Notes: a model not told the origin generated them from the letters alone. A DNA stretch of 64,000 bases from Arenibacter sp. F20364 (GCF_023015905.1 NZ_JALKBD010000025.1:1-64000), one strand, 5' to 3'. Shown: positions 25,705 through 35,588, numbered from the stretch's first letter. Numbers and translations: made by a program.

Positions 25705-26292
25705 TTAAGCCCTTATTTTAAGTAGTTTATGGTGAATCTGGGAAACTTCATTTTCGGTGGCTTCTATGTCAATATTTTCAATAACGAAATCCGAAAGCTT
25801 CTCTTTTTCACTATCTGGCCATTGATTATTTATGCGTTCCATTACTGCCTCCGATTCCATTCCGTCCCTATCAACAACCCTTTGGATTCTGATGTTCTTT
25901 GGTGCGGTCACCAATATGATCTTATCATAGAATTCATTGGTCCCATTTTCAAATATAATGGCAGCTTCTTGAATTACATAAGGTGCATTCTGCCGTCTGC
26001 ACCAGCTTTTAAAATGGTTTCTTACGGCTGGATGGACTATGTTATTAAGGCCTTGCAGTAATTTCTTATCCTTAAAAACTATTCTGGAGATATACTCTTT
26101 ATTGAGTTCCCCATCCAAATAACTCCCCTTTCCCAATAAGGCCTCAATGTCCTGTCTAATCTTCTTTGATCGGGACATTAAATTCTTTGCCTCAAGATCG
26201 GAATTATAAATAGGAACTCCCAATTTTTGGAACATTGCCCCTACAGTAGATTTCCCACTACCAATACCTCCGGTCAAACCTACGATCATCAT
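25705..26292 (-). CDS. coaE: Dephospho-CoA kinase
   Basis: CoaE phosphorylates dephospho-CoA, the last step of CoA biosynthesis. 195 residues with the P-loop GLTGGIGSGKSTVGAMF at the N-terminus, the VPIYNSDLEAKNLM segment, the HPAVR motif and the LVTAPKNIRIQRVVDRDG region typical of the family. The ATG at 26292 overlaps the TGA of the YbbR gene (ATGA); a second ATG follows immediately. It is the third gene of a three-gene unit with the glycosyltransferase and YbbR protein. Confidence 0.95.
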   Translation of the reverse strand: MMIVGLTGGIGSGKSTVGAMFQKLGVPIYNSDLEAKNLMSRSKKIRQDIEALLGKGSYLDGELNKEYISRIVFKDKKLLQGLNNIVHPAVRNHFKSWCRRQNAPYVIQEAAIIFENGTNEFYDKIILVTAPKNIRIQRVVDRDGMESEAVMERINNQWPDSEKEKLSDFVIENIDIEATENEVSQIHHKLLKIRA

Positions 26293-27245
26293 TGCCGTTT
26301 AAGTATAAATTCCACTTTATTCTCCCTTAACTGCACTACGGCAACACTATCGGGCCTTTTGGTCAATTTCAACTCCAAAACATTTTCGTCCTTATCCTTT
26401 AGATTGGCATAGTCGGCAGTAACCACAAAATCCGACACCCCCAATTCCTTAACGGTACTTAATCGCCCCCTGCTTAAAACAGAAACTTTTTCTGGAAACG
26501 TTCTTATCCCGACCCCTTCAGGTACATTGATCACCTCTACCGGAACCTCAAATACCCTTTCTGAAAATTTAAATATTTTGGCCGATAGGGTTACACTGTA
26601 ATCCGAGTATTTAGTATTTTTTAGACTGGTTGGAAGATTCAGTTTTAACTCTTTGGAAATATCACTTGTCGAACGTGGCAAGACCAAAGTTTGGGTAGCA
26701 ATACCAGTCAAGGTGTCTATTTCCTTTTTAGGTCCCAGTACCGTAATGGAATCGGGCAACAAAGTATAACTTTTATCCATTAGGTAATTTTGTTCCAAAT
26801 CGATGGTCACTTTAGGAAGTACCGGAACCTTTTTTTTGAAAAGCCTTTGAAAATCAAAAAACAAAGTATCCCTATCCATTTCCTCAACCGTTATAAACTT
26901 TGAAAGTTGACTTTCTATTTGACTTCTATAGGTTGTTGGAGAAACGAAATACTTCGACCCTTTTTTTTCAAGTTCAGATAAGTCCACCACTACTGTTTTG
27001 TTCTTAAAACCGAACATCAAAAATTGAAACCCACTTGCCCTTAGCCTAACTTTTATATTTCTTTTGGAAACACTGTTCAGCAACAAGCTGTCAGGTGTGC
27101 TACCGTAATAAATATCAAAGGTGGTATTGTCGGTATATTGTTCTCCCAAATTGCTAATAAACCAAGCCAGACTAGAGCATAGCAAAAAGACTAGAAACAG
27201 TTTAACCTTTCTTTTATTGAGTCCTTTTTTTATTTTATCTATCAA
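26289..27245 (-). CDS. YbbR-domain (CdaR-like) membrane-anchored protein
   Basis: 318 residues: a short basic cytoplasmic start (MIDKIKKGLNKRKVK), one membrane helix (about 15-33) and an extracytoplasmic part of YbbR-type repeats about 80 residues each, with typical strand phrases (FDIYYGSTPDSLLL, NIKVRLRASGFQF, EVPVEVINVPEGVGIRTFPEKVSVLSRG). In Gram-positives YbbR/CdaR controls the diadenylate cyclase CdaA; no cyclase gene is nearby here, so that role is not supported by context. It overlaps coaE by 4 bp and follows the glycosyltransferase by 4 bp. Confidence 0.88.
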   Translation of the reverse strand: MIDKIKKGLNKRKVKLFLVFLLCSSLAWFISNLGEQYTDNTTFDIYYGSTPDSLLLNSVSKRNIKVRLRASGFQFLMFGFKNKTVVVDLSELEKKGSKYFVSPTTYRSQIESQLSKFITVEEMDRDTLFFDFQRLFKKKVPVLPKVTIDLEQNYLMDKSYTLLPDSITVLGPKKEIDTLTGIATQTLVLPRSTSDISKELKLNLPTSLKNTKYSDYSVTLSAKIFKFSERVFEVPVEVINVPEGVGIRTFPEKVSVLSRGRLSTVKELGVSDFVVTADYANLKDKDENVLELKLTKRPDSVAVVQLRENKVEFILKRQ

Positions 27246-27249
27246 CCTA

Positions 27250-28257
27250 TTACAGAGTTTTAAAGAAAAGCTTCGGAAATAACTCCTCCGGTTTCTTATT
27301 GCTTAACGCTATTTGAACCGAATTTTTAAAGAATCCAAAACCATATCCCACAAATTGAATGACCACCGCAAATAATGACAATAATGCCACCATAAAATTT
27401 TTGTTACACACCAAAGAATGTACAAAAAGTAAACCAAAATAGAGGGCATAAATAATAATTGGCCACAAAATCCCAAAAATCGCAAAGAGAATGGCCCCAA
27501 TCAATCCGAAACAGAACAAAGTGGGGAACCAATAAGTGATTTTGGCCGTACCGGGATGCCAATGATTTAAAATAGGCCTTACCATTCCAAATTTTTTGAC
27601 CTGGATATAAAATTTATTCCAATCTATCCTGCGTTTATGATATACATAGGCTTCCTGGATCAATTTTGTTTCAAACCCTGCTTCCCATATCCTGAAGGTA
27701 AGGTCAGGATCTTCACCAGGGTGAATATTCCCATATCCCTGGGTTCTTTCAAAAGCGGCTTTTGATATCCCCATATTAAAGCTCCTGGGTTGAAATTTTC
27801 CTATAGACATCTTATTGCCCCGTATTCCCCCAGTCGTAAACATGGAGGTCATGGCGTAATTAATGGCCTTCTGCACATTGGTGAACGTAGGGTGCGCGGC
27901 ATCGGGACCCCCATAACAGTCCACATAGTCATTTGCCAAAAAATTATCCACCACCGATAAATACTGACTGGGAATAATGCAATCGGAATCCAGCACAATA
28001 AAATAATTGCCCTTTGCGCGATTCATTCCATAATTTCGAGAATCACCAGGACCAGAATTCTTCTTCTTTATATAGGTTATGGACAATTTATCTTTATACT
28101 TTTCCACGATTTCCTCCGAACTTTCCGAAGAACCATCTTCCACTACAACCACCTCAAAAGATTTATCGTAGTCCTGTAATGAAAGGCTTTCCAGCAATTC
28201 ATTAATCTCGTTGGGTCTGTTGTAAACCGGCACTATAAAAGAAAAGAATAAATCCAT
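27250..28257 (-). CDS. Family 2 glycosyltransferase
   Basis: 335 residues. The N-terminal GT-A catalytic domain begins FIVPVYNRPNEINELLESL, and has the nucleotide-sugar/metal motif VLDSDC (the DxD equivalent) near residue 95 and the acceptor-site region GEDPDLTFRIWEAG. Two or three C-terminal hydrophobic helices (about 235-310) anchor it in the inner membrane. The product is some surface or lipid-linked glycan, not assignable. It leads a unit with the YbbR gene and coaE and has its own promoter motif. Confidence 0.93.
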   Translation of the reverse strand: MDLFFSFIVPVYNRPNEINELLESLSLQDYDKSFEVVVVEDGSSESSEEIVEKYKDKLSITYIKKKNSGPGDSRNYGMNRAKGNYFIVLDSDCIIPSQYLSVVDNFLANDYVDCYGGPDAAHPTFTNVQKAINYAMTSMFTTGGIRGNKMSIGKFQPRSFNMGISKAAFERTQGYGNIHPGEDPDLTFRIWEAGFETKLIQEAYVYHKRRIDWNKFYIQVKKFGMVRPILNHWHPGTAKITYWFPTLFCFGLIGAILFAIFGILWPIIIYALYFGLLFVHSLVCNKNFMVALLSLFAVVIQFVGYGFGFFKNSVQIALSNKKPEELFPKLFFKTL

Positions 28258-28286
28258 TGGGGTTTGATGAAAATTAAAGAGGTGAA

Positions 28287-28319
28287 CAAAAGTATGGCTT
28301 GCCTATTCCTTTGCCACAA
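28287..28319 (-). promoter_or_regulatory. Candidate promoter of the GT2-YbbR-coaE unit
   Basis: On the minus strand TTG (28319-28317) and TACTTTTG (28294-28287, TAnnTTTG) are separated by 22 bp, with the ATG of the glycosyltransferase 29 bp further. Confidence 0.45.
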
Positions 28320-28409
28320 TTGCCTCGGGCCAATCTAAATATATAGCCATGGTGTTTTGCCTATATTCCAAGGACAATACTAAGTCATCTGGCCGAATTA
28401 GCCCAGGTC

Positions 28410-29222
28410 CTATTCCGAAAACCTGTCAATTACTTCCTGACTAACACCAGTATTGGAAAAGCCTCCGTCGTGAAACAAATTTTGCATAGTAACCTTTTTT
28501 GTCAAATCAGAGAACAAGGTAACGGTATAATCTGCACAATCTTGAGCCGTTGCATTTCCCAAAGGTGACATCTTATCGGCATAGGAGATAAAACTATCAA
28601 AACCTTTAACCCCTTGTCCTGCTGTTGTAGGTGTGGGGGATTGGGATATGGTGTTCACCCTTACCTTCTTTTCCTTGCCAAAAAAGTATCCAAAACTGCG
28701 GGCTACCGATTCCAAATACGCTTTATTGTCGGCCATATCATTATAATCGGGAAAGGTACGCTGGGCAGCCATATAAGTCAAAGCTACGATGCTACCCCAT
28801 TCCTGCATGGCATCGGCCTTGTAAAGACTTTGCATTACCTTGTGAAAAGAAAGTGCGGATACATCCCAACCCTTGGTAGTAAAATCGTATTTTTCATCCG
28901 TATAGGCCCTGCCTTTGCGAACGTTGACCGACATTCCGATGGCGTGTAGGACAAAGTCTATTTTCCCTCCAAGGATTTCCATTGATTGCGTTACCAAATT
29001 ATCCAAGTCCTCTTCGCTCGTGGCATCGGCAGGAATAATCTTAGAACCTGTCTTCTTCGCAAGTTCGTCTATCTGTCCCATGCGCATTGCTATGGGTGCA
29101 TTGGTCAGGACAAAAGTGCCACCTTCAGCATGTATGGTTTCCGCAGTTTTCCAGGCTATTGAATTGGCATCTAGTGCCCCAAATATAATCCCCTTCTTTC
29201 CTTTTAATAAATTAAACGACAT
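28410..29222 (-). CDS. fabI: Enoyl-[acyl-carrier-protein] reductase (NADH-type FabI)
   Basis: FabI reduces trans-2-enoyl-ACP, the last step of each fatty-acid elongation cycle. 270 residues, with the FabI-specific start LLKGKKGIIFGALDANSIAW, and the catalytic pair in PDYNDMADNKAYLES (Tyr, then Lys seven residues on), plus the conserved SQSPTPTTAGQGVKGF substrate loop. This is the target family of triclosan-type inhibitors. It is a single gene on its strand with a -7 motif upstream. Confidence 0.96.
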   Translation of the reverse strand: MSFNLLKGKKGIIFGALDANSIAWKTAETIHAEGGTFVLTNAPIAMRMGQIDELAKKTGSKIIPADATSEEDLDNLVTQSMEILGGKIDFVLHAIGMSVNVRKGRAYTDEKYDFTTKGWDVSALSFHKVMQSLYKADAMQEWGSIVALTYMAAQRTFPDYNDMADNKAYLESVARSFGYFFGKEKKVRVNTISQSPTPTTAGQGVKGFDSFISYADKMSPLGNATAQDCADYTVTLFSDLTKKVTMQNLFHDGGFSNTGVSQEVIDRFSE

Positions 29223-29252
29223 AGTCTATTTTCTTTGTGAATTGTAGATCGT

Positions 29253-29260
29253 CAAAGATA
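29253..29260 (-). promoter_or_regulatory. Candidate -7 promoter element of fabI
   Basis: The minus strand reads TATCTTTG (TAnnTTTG), about 30 bp before the fabI ATG. The remaining bases between fabI and recN (29261-29444) show no other signal. Confidence 0.45.
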
Positions 29261-29444
29261 TTAAAAATTAACGGGTAGACCGCAGAAAGCCTTATATAGA
29301 AAAGTTAATGAAACTATTGCCAACAGATCCAGCTGTTCTGTCCCTGGGGATAAAAAAATTATTTTTATATGACGATCAATCCTTCTCCAAGTACCATCCA
29401 ATCCAATCATTGAAATACGGCTTTTTCCTGCCGATAAAAAAAGG

Positions 29445-31097
29445 TCAATCCAATAACTGCCTGGCGTGTGCCAAAGCCGATTCGGACAAGGTTTTTCCAC
29501 CCAACATTTCGGCCAATTCCACCACCCTTTCTTCCGAGGAAAGTCTTTTCATTTTGGTATTGGTCCCCATAAGCTCCTCCTCCTTATACACCTTAAAGTG
29601 GTGCACTCCTTTGGCTGCTACCTGCGGTAAGTGGGTAATAGAAAATATCTGCATAGTATTGCTCATGGCTTGCATAATATCTCCCATCTTATTGGAAATC
29701 TCCCCGGAAACACCAGTATCGATCTCATCGAACATCATGGTAGGCAGCTGTTCGTATCTGGCCAAAATAGCCTTTATGGTCAACATAATACGGGACAGTT
29801 CTCCACCTGAGGCCACTTTTTTGAGATCACCATAGGCAGATCCCTTATTGGCTGAAAACAAAAAGGTTAGTTCATCCTTCCCTGAAAGTTTAAATTCCTT
29901 GGATGGGGTAATTTCAATTTTGAAGGTAGCACTGGCCATCCCCAGATCGACCAGAGTGTCTTCCAGTTGTTTTTTCAAATTGGGAATGACCGACTTTCTT
30001 TTCTTACTTATATTGGCCGCTTCGGTATTCAAATCGGCTTCCAATAGTAGTAATTGCTTCTTTTTACGGTCTATATCCGCACCAACATTTTCTGTGGCAC
30101 TAACCTTTTCATCAAGCTCATCCCTAATTTCCAACAACTCTGGAATACCCTGAACCTTATGCTTCTTTAAAAGATCGTACAACAATTGTAATTTGGTATT
30201 TACCTGTTCCAACATTTGTGGATCCGCCTCTACTTTTTCATTTAGAATATTAAGCTCATTGGAGATATCATCCAACTCTATAAAAACCGATTTTACACGC
30301 TCATTTATATCCGAATATTGGTGACCAAAACTGGCCAATTTATTGGATACCTGTTTCAGTTCTGTAAGCAGGTTTACCAGCCCGACCTGCTCGTCGTTCA
30401 ACAACTGTTGCCCATGGGACAATTGTTCCAGAATAATTTCCACATTGTTAAGCTGCTCGTACTGCTCCTCCAATTCTTCCAATATTCCGTCTTTCAAAGG
30501 AGCAGCAATTAATTCCTGCAACAAAAAACTGTTGTACTCGTGTTCTTTGGTAGCACTATCCTGAAAATCCACCAGTTTTTGTAATTCCCTTTGTGTAGAC
30601 TGATATAAGAACAACTTAGAAGAATACTCCTTCAACACTTTTCCATTATCGGCCAGGGCATCTATAACCTTCAGCTGAAAATCATTGTCCGCAAGTCGCA
30701 ACGTTTGATGCTGAGAGTGCACATCTATCAATTGATCCCCCAGTTGGGATAAAATATCCAAGGTTACCGGAGAGTCATTGATAAAGGCTCTGGATTTTCC
30801 ACTGGGCAAAATCTCCCTTCTAATGATGGTCTTTGCCTCATAATCAAGGTCATTTTCTAAAAAAAATGATTCCAGACCATATTTGGATATTTCAAATTCT
30901 GCCTCAACAATACATTTATCCTCCTTCTCCCTTAATGAGGAAAGATCGGCTCTTTTACCCAATACCAAGGATAGTCCACCCAATAAAATGGATTTACCGG
31001 CACCGGTTTCACCAGTTATTACCGTAAAGCCATTGGTAAACGTAACGTTTAAATGGTCTATTAATGCGTAATTCTTTATGGAAAGATTTGTCAGCAA
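29445..31097 (-). CDS. recN: DNA repair protein RecN
   Basis: RecN is an SMC-like ATPase that acts early in double-strand break repair. 550 residues: N-terminal ATPase half with FTVITGETGAGKSILLGGLSLVLGKRA, a long coiled coil (about 160-370), and a C-terminal half with the ABC signature VASGGELSRIMLTIKAILA and Walker B TMMFDEIDTGVSG. The start is a TTG codon (MLTNLSIKNYALID is the canonical N-terminus and lacks an ATG here). It is followed by fabI on the same strand, 222 bp away. Confidence 0.95.
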   Translation of the reverse strand: MLTNLSIKNYALIDHLNVTFTNGFTVITGETGAGKSILLGGLSLVLGKRADLSSLREKEDKCIVEAEFEISKYGLESFFLENDLDYEAKTIIRREILPSGKSRAFINDSPVTLDILSQLGDQLIDVHSQHQTLRLADNDFQLKVIDALADNGKVLKEYSSKLFLYQSTQRELQKLVDFQDSATKEHEYNSFLLQELIAAPLKDGILEELEEQYEQLNNVEIILEQLSHGQQLLNDEQVGLVNLLTELKQVSNKLASFGHQYSDINERVKSVFIELDDISNELNILNEKVEADPQMLEQVNTKLQLLYDLLKKHKVQGIPELLEIRDELDEKVSATENVGADIDRKKKQLLLLEADLNTEAANISKKRKSVIPNLKKQLEDTLVDLGMASATFKIEITPSKEFKLSGKDELTFLFSANKGSAYGDLKKVASGGELSRIMLTIKAILARYEQLPTMMFDEIDTGVSGEISNKMGDIMQAMSNTMQIFSITHLPQVAAKGVHHFKVYKEEELMGTNTKMKRLSSEERVVELAEMLGGKTLSESALAHARQLLD

Positions 31098-31295
31098 TGT
31101 TTATTCTCTAAGATTGCCGTAAAGATAATTTATATTGCTTTGGAAAAAAATGTGTAGTTAAAAATTTCTTAGTGTCGCATCCCAATGAATTACCGAATTA
31201 CATTCTAGAACAGGATTTGAAGAAGACATTTTTCGAAAATAATTAAATTCCTGAAACGATTATCCCCTGGGCAAAGCCACTAGAGAATGTTTGGG

Positions 31296-32186
31296 TTAAA
31301 ATTTTATTTCGTTCCAAGTGGACGAATAAAGAGGGGCTATTTTGTTCAAGGTTTGCTTAAGTTGTACAATATCAACTTTTGGACCATCAGAAAATACATT
31401 TTGAATTTCTTCGGACTTTGCATCGAAAAAAGTTTGAATTAAAAAAGCGTTGGGATGCCTTCCGGACATGGTCTCCAGCAAACGCATGGTACCTGCGACC
31501 ACTTGTTTTCCGGTACTATTGTTATCCGCCAACACATCCAATCCTTTTCTGTGGTAATTGTACATGGCTATCCTATACTCCCTGTAAGAGTTGGATAGAA
31601 GGTTGTCCACCAACTCAAACCTACTTCTTTCCCCAGATGTTTGCGCCCACCCTGAAAAACCGGCACTTTGGGCCAAGGTAACAATCTGTTGTGCCTTCTT
31701 ATAAAAGTCGCTTCCTCCCTCCAAGGAAAAAGTATCCGCATCCAACCCCAGAATCATATAGGTGTAGAAAGATACAACCCCTACCAAATTGGAAGTTATG
31801 TTGTTTTCATTTAAAATCAATGGTTGAAACTCTATATAATCAAAACTGAGTTGATTGTCCTTATAATTAAGAATAGGACTTTCATAGGAGGTATTAAAAA
31901 CCGGTCTTGAGGATTGAATCTGAATATTGCCCTTAAACCTACTGGATTCATACTCCGTAATGGTTATGAACATTTGGGCGTTCACCCTTTCATTTTCCTT
32001 ATAGACCCTATTGGACCATCTGTTCTTATTTACAAAATCGTTTAAGGAACGTTCAAGTGTCTTAAAAATTTGCTGATTGGTCTGCCCTACCTGATCCGAG
32101 TTTATGGTAACCACACAATTTAATTCCTGTGCTCCCAAGCTTATGGAAGTTATAAAACAAATTATGGCTACAAATAGATTACGCAT
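31296..32186 (-). CDS. DUF4835 family protein
   Basis: 296 residues, starting at the ATG 4 bp after the coaBC stop (MRNLFVAIICFITSISLGAQ is a clear signal peptide; an ATG seven codons earlier would overlap coaBC). The protein is exported and has the conserved phrases NCVVTINSDQVGQTNQQIFKTLERSLNDFVN and YTYMILGLDADTFS seen in DUF4835. Function is unknown. Its place in the order DUF4835-coaBC-rpoZ-bamD is conserved in Flavobacteriaceae, suggesting an envelope role. Function not assigned. Confidence 0.88.
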   Translation of the reverse strand: MRNLFVAIICFITSISLGAQELNCVVTINSDQVGQTNQQIFKTLERSLNDFVNKNRWSNRVYKENERVNAQMFITITEYESSRFKGNIQIQSSRPVFNTSYESPILNYKDNQLSFDYIEFQPLILNENNITSNLVGVVSFYTYMILGLDADTFSLEGGSDFYKKAQQIVTLAQSAGFSGWAQTSGERSRFELVDNLLSNSYREYRIAMYNYHRKGLDVLADNNSTGKQVVAGTMRLLETMSGRHPNAFLIQTFFDAKSEEIQNVFSDGPKVDIVQLKQTLNKIAPLYSSTWNEIKF

Positions 32187-33384
32187 GGATGCTGTTCTTG
32201 ATTTCATTTAAAATATCCAAGGCCACCTCCGCCTTGGTTTTTAACTCAAACGTTTTAATATCCAAATTCTTATCTATGACCGATATTTTATTGGTCGATT
32301 TTCCAAAACCAGCACCGGTATCGTTCAGGGAATTTAAGACAATGGCGTCCAAATTTTTTCGTTTTAATTTTCCAATGGCGTTTTCTACCTCATTTTCGGT
32401 TTCCAATGCAAAACCGACCAAAAACTGATTCTTCTTCATTTCACCCAACGCAAACAAGATGTCCTTATTCTTAACCAAGGTAATGGTAAATTCCTCTGAA
32501 GTTTTCTTAATTTTCTGTTCTGCCACTAATTTTGGTTTGTAATCGGCTACCGCCGCAGCACAAATAACAATATCCATATCCGGATATAAAGCAACAGTTT
32601 CTTTAAACATTTCATCGGCCGATGTCACCCTAACAACTTCCACAAGGGTATGTGGCACGCTTAAATGGGACGGCCCGGAAACTAAATACACCTTAGCCCC
32701 AAGCTTGGCAGCATTTTTTGCCAATTCGTAGCCCATTAGACCTGTTGAGTGATTTCCTATAAATCGGACCGGATCAATAGCCTCATAAGTCGGCCCTGCC
32801 GTTATCAATACTTTTTTACCGCTTAGCGGCAGCCCCTTGCCAAGGTGATCATTAAGAAAGTCCACGATATCTTCGGGTTCGGCCATACGGCCCTCCCCTA
32901 TCAATCCACTGGCCAACTCTCCCGATGTGGCCGGAATCATAATATTCCCAAAAGATAATAACTTTTTAAAAGTAGCCGTAGTGGACGGATGTTTATACAT
33001 ATCCAAATCCATGGCTGGCGCAAAGTAAACAGGGCATTTCGCCGATAGATAGGTAGCCATCAACAGATTATCGCAAGTACCATTTGCCATTTTTGACATA
33101 GTATTTGCCGTAGCCGGAGCAATAAGAACAATATCTGCCCAAAGCCCCAATTCCACATGATTGTTCCAGGATACAGTTCCGTTTTCCTCATCTATAAATG
33201 AAGTAAGCACTGCATTCTTGGACAGGGTTGCTAAGGTTAAGGGGGTAACAAAAGAGCTGGCGCTTTCCGTTAAAACAACTTTAACGTTAGCGCCAGCTTT
33301 TATAAGTAAACGAACTAAAAAGGTGGTTTTATAAGCAGCTATACCCCCAGTAATGCCCAAAAGTATATTCTTACCGCCCAACAT
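32179..33384 (-). CDS. coaBC: Bifunctional CoaBC (phosphopantothenoylcysteine synthetase/decarboxylase)
   Basis: CoaBC joins cysteine to 4'-phosphopantothenate (CoaB) and decarboxylates the product (CoaC) in CoA synthesis. 401 residues: the FMN-binding CoaC half (1-180) has GGIAAYKTTFLVRLLIKAG and the catalytic region ANGTCDNLLMATYLSAKCPVYFAPAMD; the CoaB half (about 185-401) has GPTYEAIDPVRFIGNHSTGLMGYELAKNAAKLGAKV. The gene is 3 bp from rpoZ and lies in the run rpoZ-coaBC-DUF4835. Confidence 0.96.
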   Translation of the reverse strand: MLGGKNILLGITGGIAAYKTTFLVRLLIKAGANVKVVLTESASSFVTPLTLATLSKNAVLTSFIDEENGTVSWNNHVELGLWADIVLIAPATANTMSKMANGTCDNLLMATYLSAKCPVYFAPAMDLDMYKHPSTTATFKKLLSFGNIMIPATSGELASGLIGEGRMAEPEDIVDFLNDHLGKGLPLSGKKVLITAGPTYEAIDPVRFIGNHSTGLMGYELAKNAAKLGAKVYLVSGPSHLSVPHTLVEVVRVTSADEMFKETVALYPDMDIVICAAAVADYKPKLVAEQKIKKTSEEFTITLVKNKDILFALGEMKKNQFLVGFALETENEVENAIGKLKRKNLDAIVLNSLNDTGAGFGKSTNKISVIDKNLDIKTFELKTKAEVALDILNEIKNSIHA

Positions 33385-33387
33385 CCT

Positions 33388-33720
33388 TTAAGCGTCTTTC
33401 TCTGTATTCCTATGATAAATTTTATCGTCCAACCATTCCTTCACCGCCAATGCATGTGGCTTAGGTAATTTTTCGTAAAATTTAGACACCTCTATCTGCT
33501 CTTTGTTTTCAAAAACTTCTTCCAAACTGTCACTATAAGTTGCAAACTCCTCCAACTTCTCCAAAAGCTCTTTCTTAATTTCAGAATTTATCTGAACAGC
33601 TCTTTTAGCCGCTATGGAAATGGCCTCATAGATATTTCCGGTTTTGGCATCGAAATCATTCTTGTTGATCGTTACCGTAGAAACAGGAGCTTTCGAGTTT
33701 TTTAAATCGTTCATATTCAT
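33388..33720 (-). CDS. rpoZ: RNA polymerase omega subunit (Bacteroidota type)
   Basis: 110 residues matching the divergent RpoZ form of Bacteroidota: TGNIYEAISIAAKRAVQINSEIKKELLEKLEEFA recalls the omega core (a family pattern of N-I-Y-E-A ... AxRAxQI). The C-terminal half is acidic and then ends in a KEWLDDKIYHRN tail. It sits between bamD and coaBC, where rpoZ is found in this phylum. Either of the two starts (MNMND or MND) is possible. Confidence 0.88.
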   Translation of the reverse strand: MNMNDLKNSKAPVSTVTINKNDFDAKTGNIYEAISIAAKRAVQINSEIKKELLEKLEEFATYSDSLEEVFENKEQIEVSKFYEKLPKPHALAVKEWLDDKIYHRNTEKDA

Positions 33721-33734
33721 ATCAAATGGTATTT

Positions 33735-34544
33735 TTATTTGGAATAAATTTCTAATTCTTTTTCAACTTTTGCCATCGTCTTATTCGCATCCTTTAGATA
33801 CTTGGACTCCGGAAAGTATTTTTTGAAAGCCACATATGCTGCCTTGGCATTGTCCAATCTTTCTTTTTTAAGATAATCAAAACTGTTCAGTGCTAGATTG
33901 GTAGAGGCGTCAAACTTGTAATAAAGGGCATCTTCCCGATAAACTGAACCTGGGTTATCCGAAATAAAGTTATCAAAGGCAGCAACCGCAGGGGTCAGGA
34001 AGGTATAATCAAATTCGCCAATGGTATTGAACTGTTTTGCTATCTCATAGGATTTTCGCTCCTTCTTCGTAGTCAACTCCCTAGCCATAATATTGGCTTC
34101 TACCAAAAATTCGGATTCCGGATATGTATTAATAAAATTTTGCAATTTAATTAGCGCCTTATCCGTATCGGTTTGATCTAAAGAATATTTAGGGGAGAGT
34201 TCATAATAACTTTTCGCACCATAAAATCCCGCCTCAGCTACTTTATCGCTCTTGGGGTAAGACTTTAAGAACCTTTCAAACTGGTAGCCCGCCATATTGT
34301 AGTCCCTAGTCTGGAAATAAGAATTAGCAAGAAAGAACATAACACGTTCACCTTGTGGCTTACCTATATACTTTGGGGCAATTTGTTCCAATAAGCGGTT
34401 TGCCCTTTTAAAATCGCCAGCATCATAAAAATTTTCTGCCAAATCATATTTGGCCTTAACATCTTCATTTTTAAGTACCTTTTGGTACTCACTACAAGAG
34501 CTAAGGATGGCAACCAATAATAAAAAGGAAAATAGACGCTTCAT
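33735..34544 (-). CDS. bamD: Outer membrane assembly lipoprotein BamD
   Basis: 269 residues, start at MKRLFSFLLLVAILSSC, a lipoprotein signal with lipobox; an ATG four codons earlier (34556) lies only 4 bp after the -7 box and would be leaderless, so the later ATG is preferred. Five TPR-like repeats follow (AENFYDAGDFKRANRLLEQI, YQFERFLKSYPKSDKVAEAGF), as in YfiO/BamD, the essential helper of the BamA insertase. The gene is 14 bp before rpoZ. Confidence 0.92.
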   Translation of the reverse strand: MKRLFSFLLLVAILSSCSEYQKVLKNEDVKAKYDLAENFYDAGDFKRANRLLEQIAPKYIGKPQGERVMFFLANSYFQTRDYNMAGYQFERFLKSYPKSDKVAEAGFYGAKSYYELSPKYSLDQTDTDKALIKLQNFINTYPESEFLVEANIMARELTTKKERKSYEIAKQFNTIGEFDYTFLTPAVAAFDNFISDNPGSVYREDALYYKFDASTNLALNSFDYLKKERLDNAKAAYVAFKKYFPESKYLKDANKTMAKVEKELEIYSK

Positions 34545-34560
34545 TTTTAAAAACATTTTG

Positions 34561-34568
34561 CAAAATTA
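34561..34568 (-). promoter_or_regulatory. Candidate -7 promoter of the bamD-rpoZ-coaBC unit
   Basis: The minus strand reads TAATTTTG (TAnnTTTG), ending 4 bp before the upstream ATG and 16 bp before the preferred bamD start. Confidence 0.45.
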
Positions 34569-34697
34569 AGGATTCTAAACGGATATAAAAAACATTTTTA
34601 TAGTGCTAAAATAGCCCGCCGCTTTACCAACCGCAACATTTTTGTGCAAGTTTTAACTTTGTAGGTATAAAATCCTTTATGAGATGGTTGTATTTTA

Positions 34698-35588
34698 CTA
34701 TACAGCCGTCTTTAGCAAGGTATTCAAAAAACTTTTAATGGTCTTTTTCAGGGTTGCGGTGGCTTCTACCAATGGCAACCTAACAACTGCGGTTCCAAGG
34801 CCTACAGCTTCAAACAAGGCCTTGATCCCTGCAGGATTGCCTTCTTTAAAAATTAAATCCATACCGTCCTGAAGAGCATAATGTAAGGCAAAGGCTTCCT
34901 TGACCTTACCGGCCAATCCGAAACGTATCATTTGGGAAAATTCTGAAGGCAGTCCCTGGCCCAAAACAGATATTACCCCAGAGCCACCGGCCAATACCGT
35001 AGAAAGCGCCGTAAAATCATCTCCGGAAATTACCATGAAATCTGCAGGTTTGTCCTTTATGGTACGCATTATTTGGACCATATCACCGCAAGCCTCCTTA
35101 ATGCCCACAATATTGTTAAAGTCATTGGCCAGTCTCAAAACCGTTTCGGGCAGCATATTGCTACCAGTCCTACCGGGTACATTGTATAAAATGATGGGCT
35201 TGGACGAAGCTAGGGAAACGGCTTTAAAATGTTGATATATACCCTCCTGGGTAGGCCTATTGTAATAAGGGGAAACCGATAAAACAGCTACAAAATCCTC
35301 TAAATTGGTTTCTTGAAGTTCTTCCACCACGGCTGCAGTGTTATTGCCGCCTATTCCCAAAACCAATGGAAGCCTTCCTGCATTGGCATCTACAATGGTG
35401 TCTATAACCAGTTGTTTTTCTTTTTTGGACAATACCACGGACTCCCCTGTGGTCCCTAAAACAACCAAATAATCTATTCCACCATTTACACAATAGTTTA
35501 CGATTTTTGCCAAAGCTATCGTATCTATAGAAAAATCCTCCTTAAAAGGAGTCACCAGGGCAACACCCGTACCAACTAACTGTTCCAT
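34698..35588 (-). CDS. dapA: 4-hydroxy-tetrahydrodipicolinate synthase
   Basis: DapA condenses pyruvate with aspartate semialdehyde in the lysine/diaminopimelate pathway. 296 residues with [14 protein letters not shown] at the start, the [10 protein letters not shown] motif, [11 protein letters not shown] carrying the catalytic Tyr region, and the Schiff-base Lys in [11 protein letters not shown]. Its ATG overlaps the stop of the preceding DUF6913 gene by one base (TAATG), so the two are likely coupled. DapF is at 58436-59218. Confidence 0.96.
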   Translation of the reverse strand: MEQLVGTGVALVTPFKEDFSIDTIALAKIVNYCVNGGIDYLVVLGTTGESVVLSKKEKQLVIDTIVDANAGRLPLVLGIGGNNTAAVVEELQETNLEDFVAVLSVSPYYNRPTQEGIYQHFKAVSLASSKPIILYNVPGRTGSNMLPETVLRLANDFNNIVGIKEACGDMVQIMRTIKDKPADFMVISGDDFTALSTVLAGGSGVISVLGQGLPSEFSQMIRFGLAGKVKEAFALHYALQDGMDLIFKEGNPAGIKALFEAVGLGTAVVRLPLVEATATLKKTIKSFLNTLLKTAV

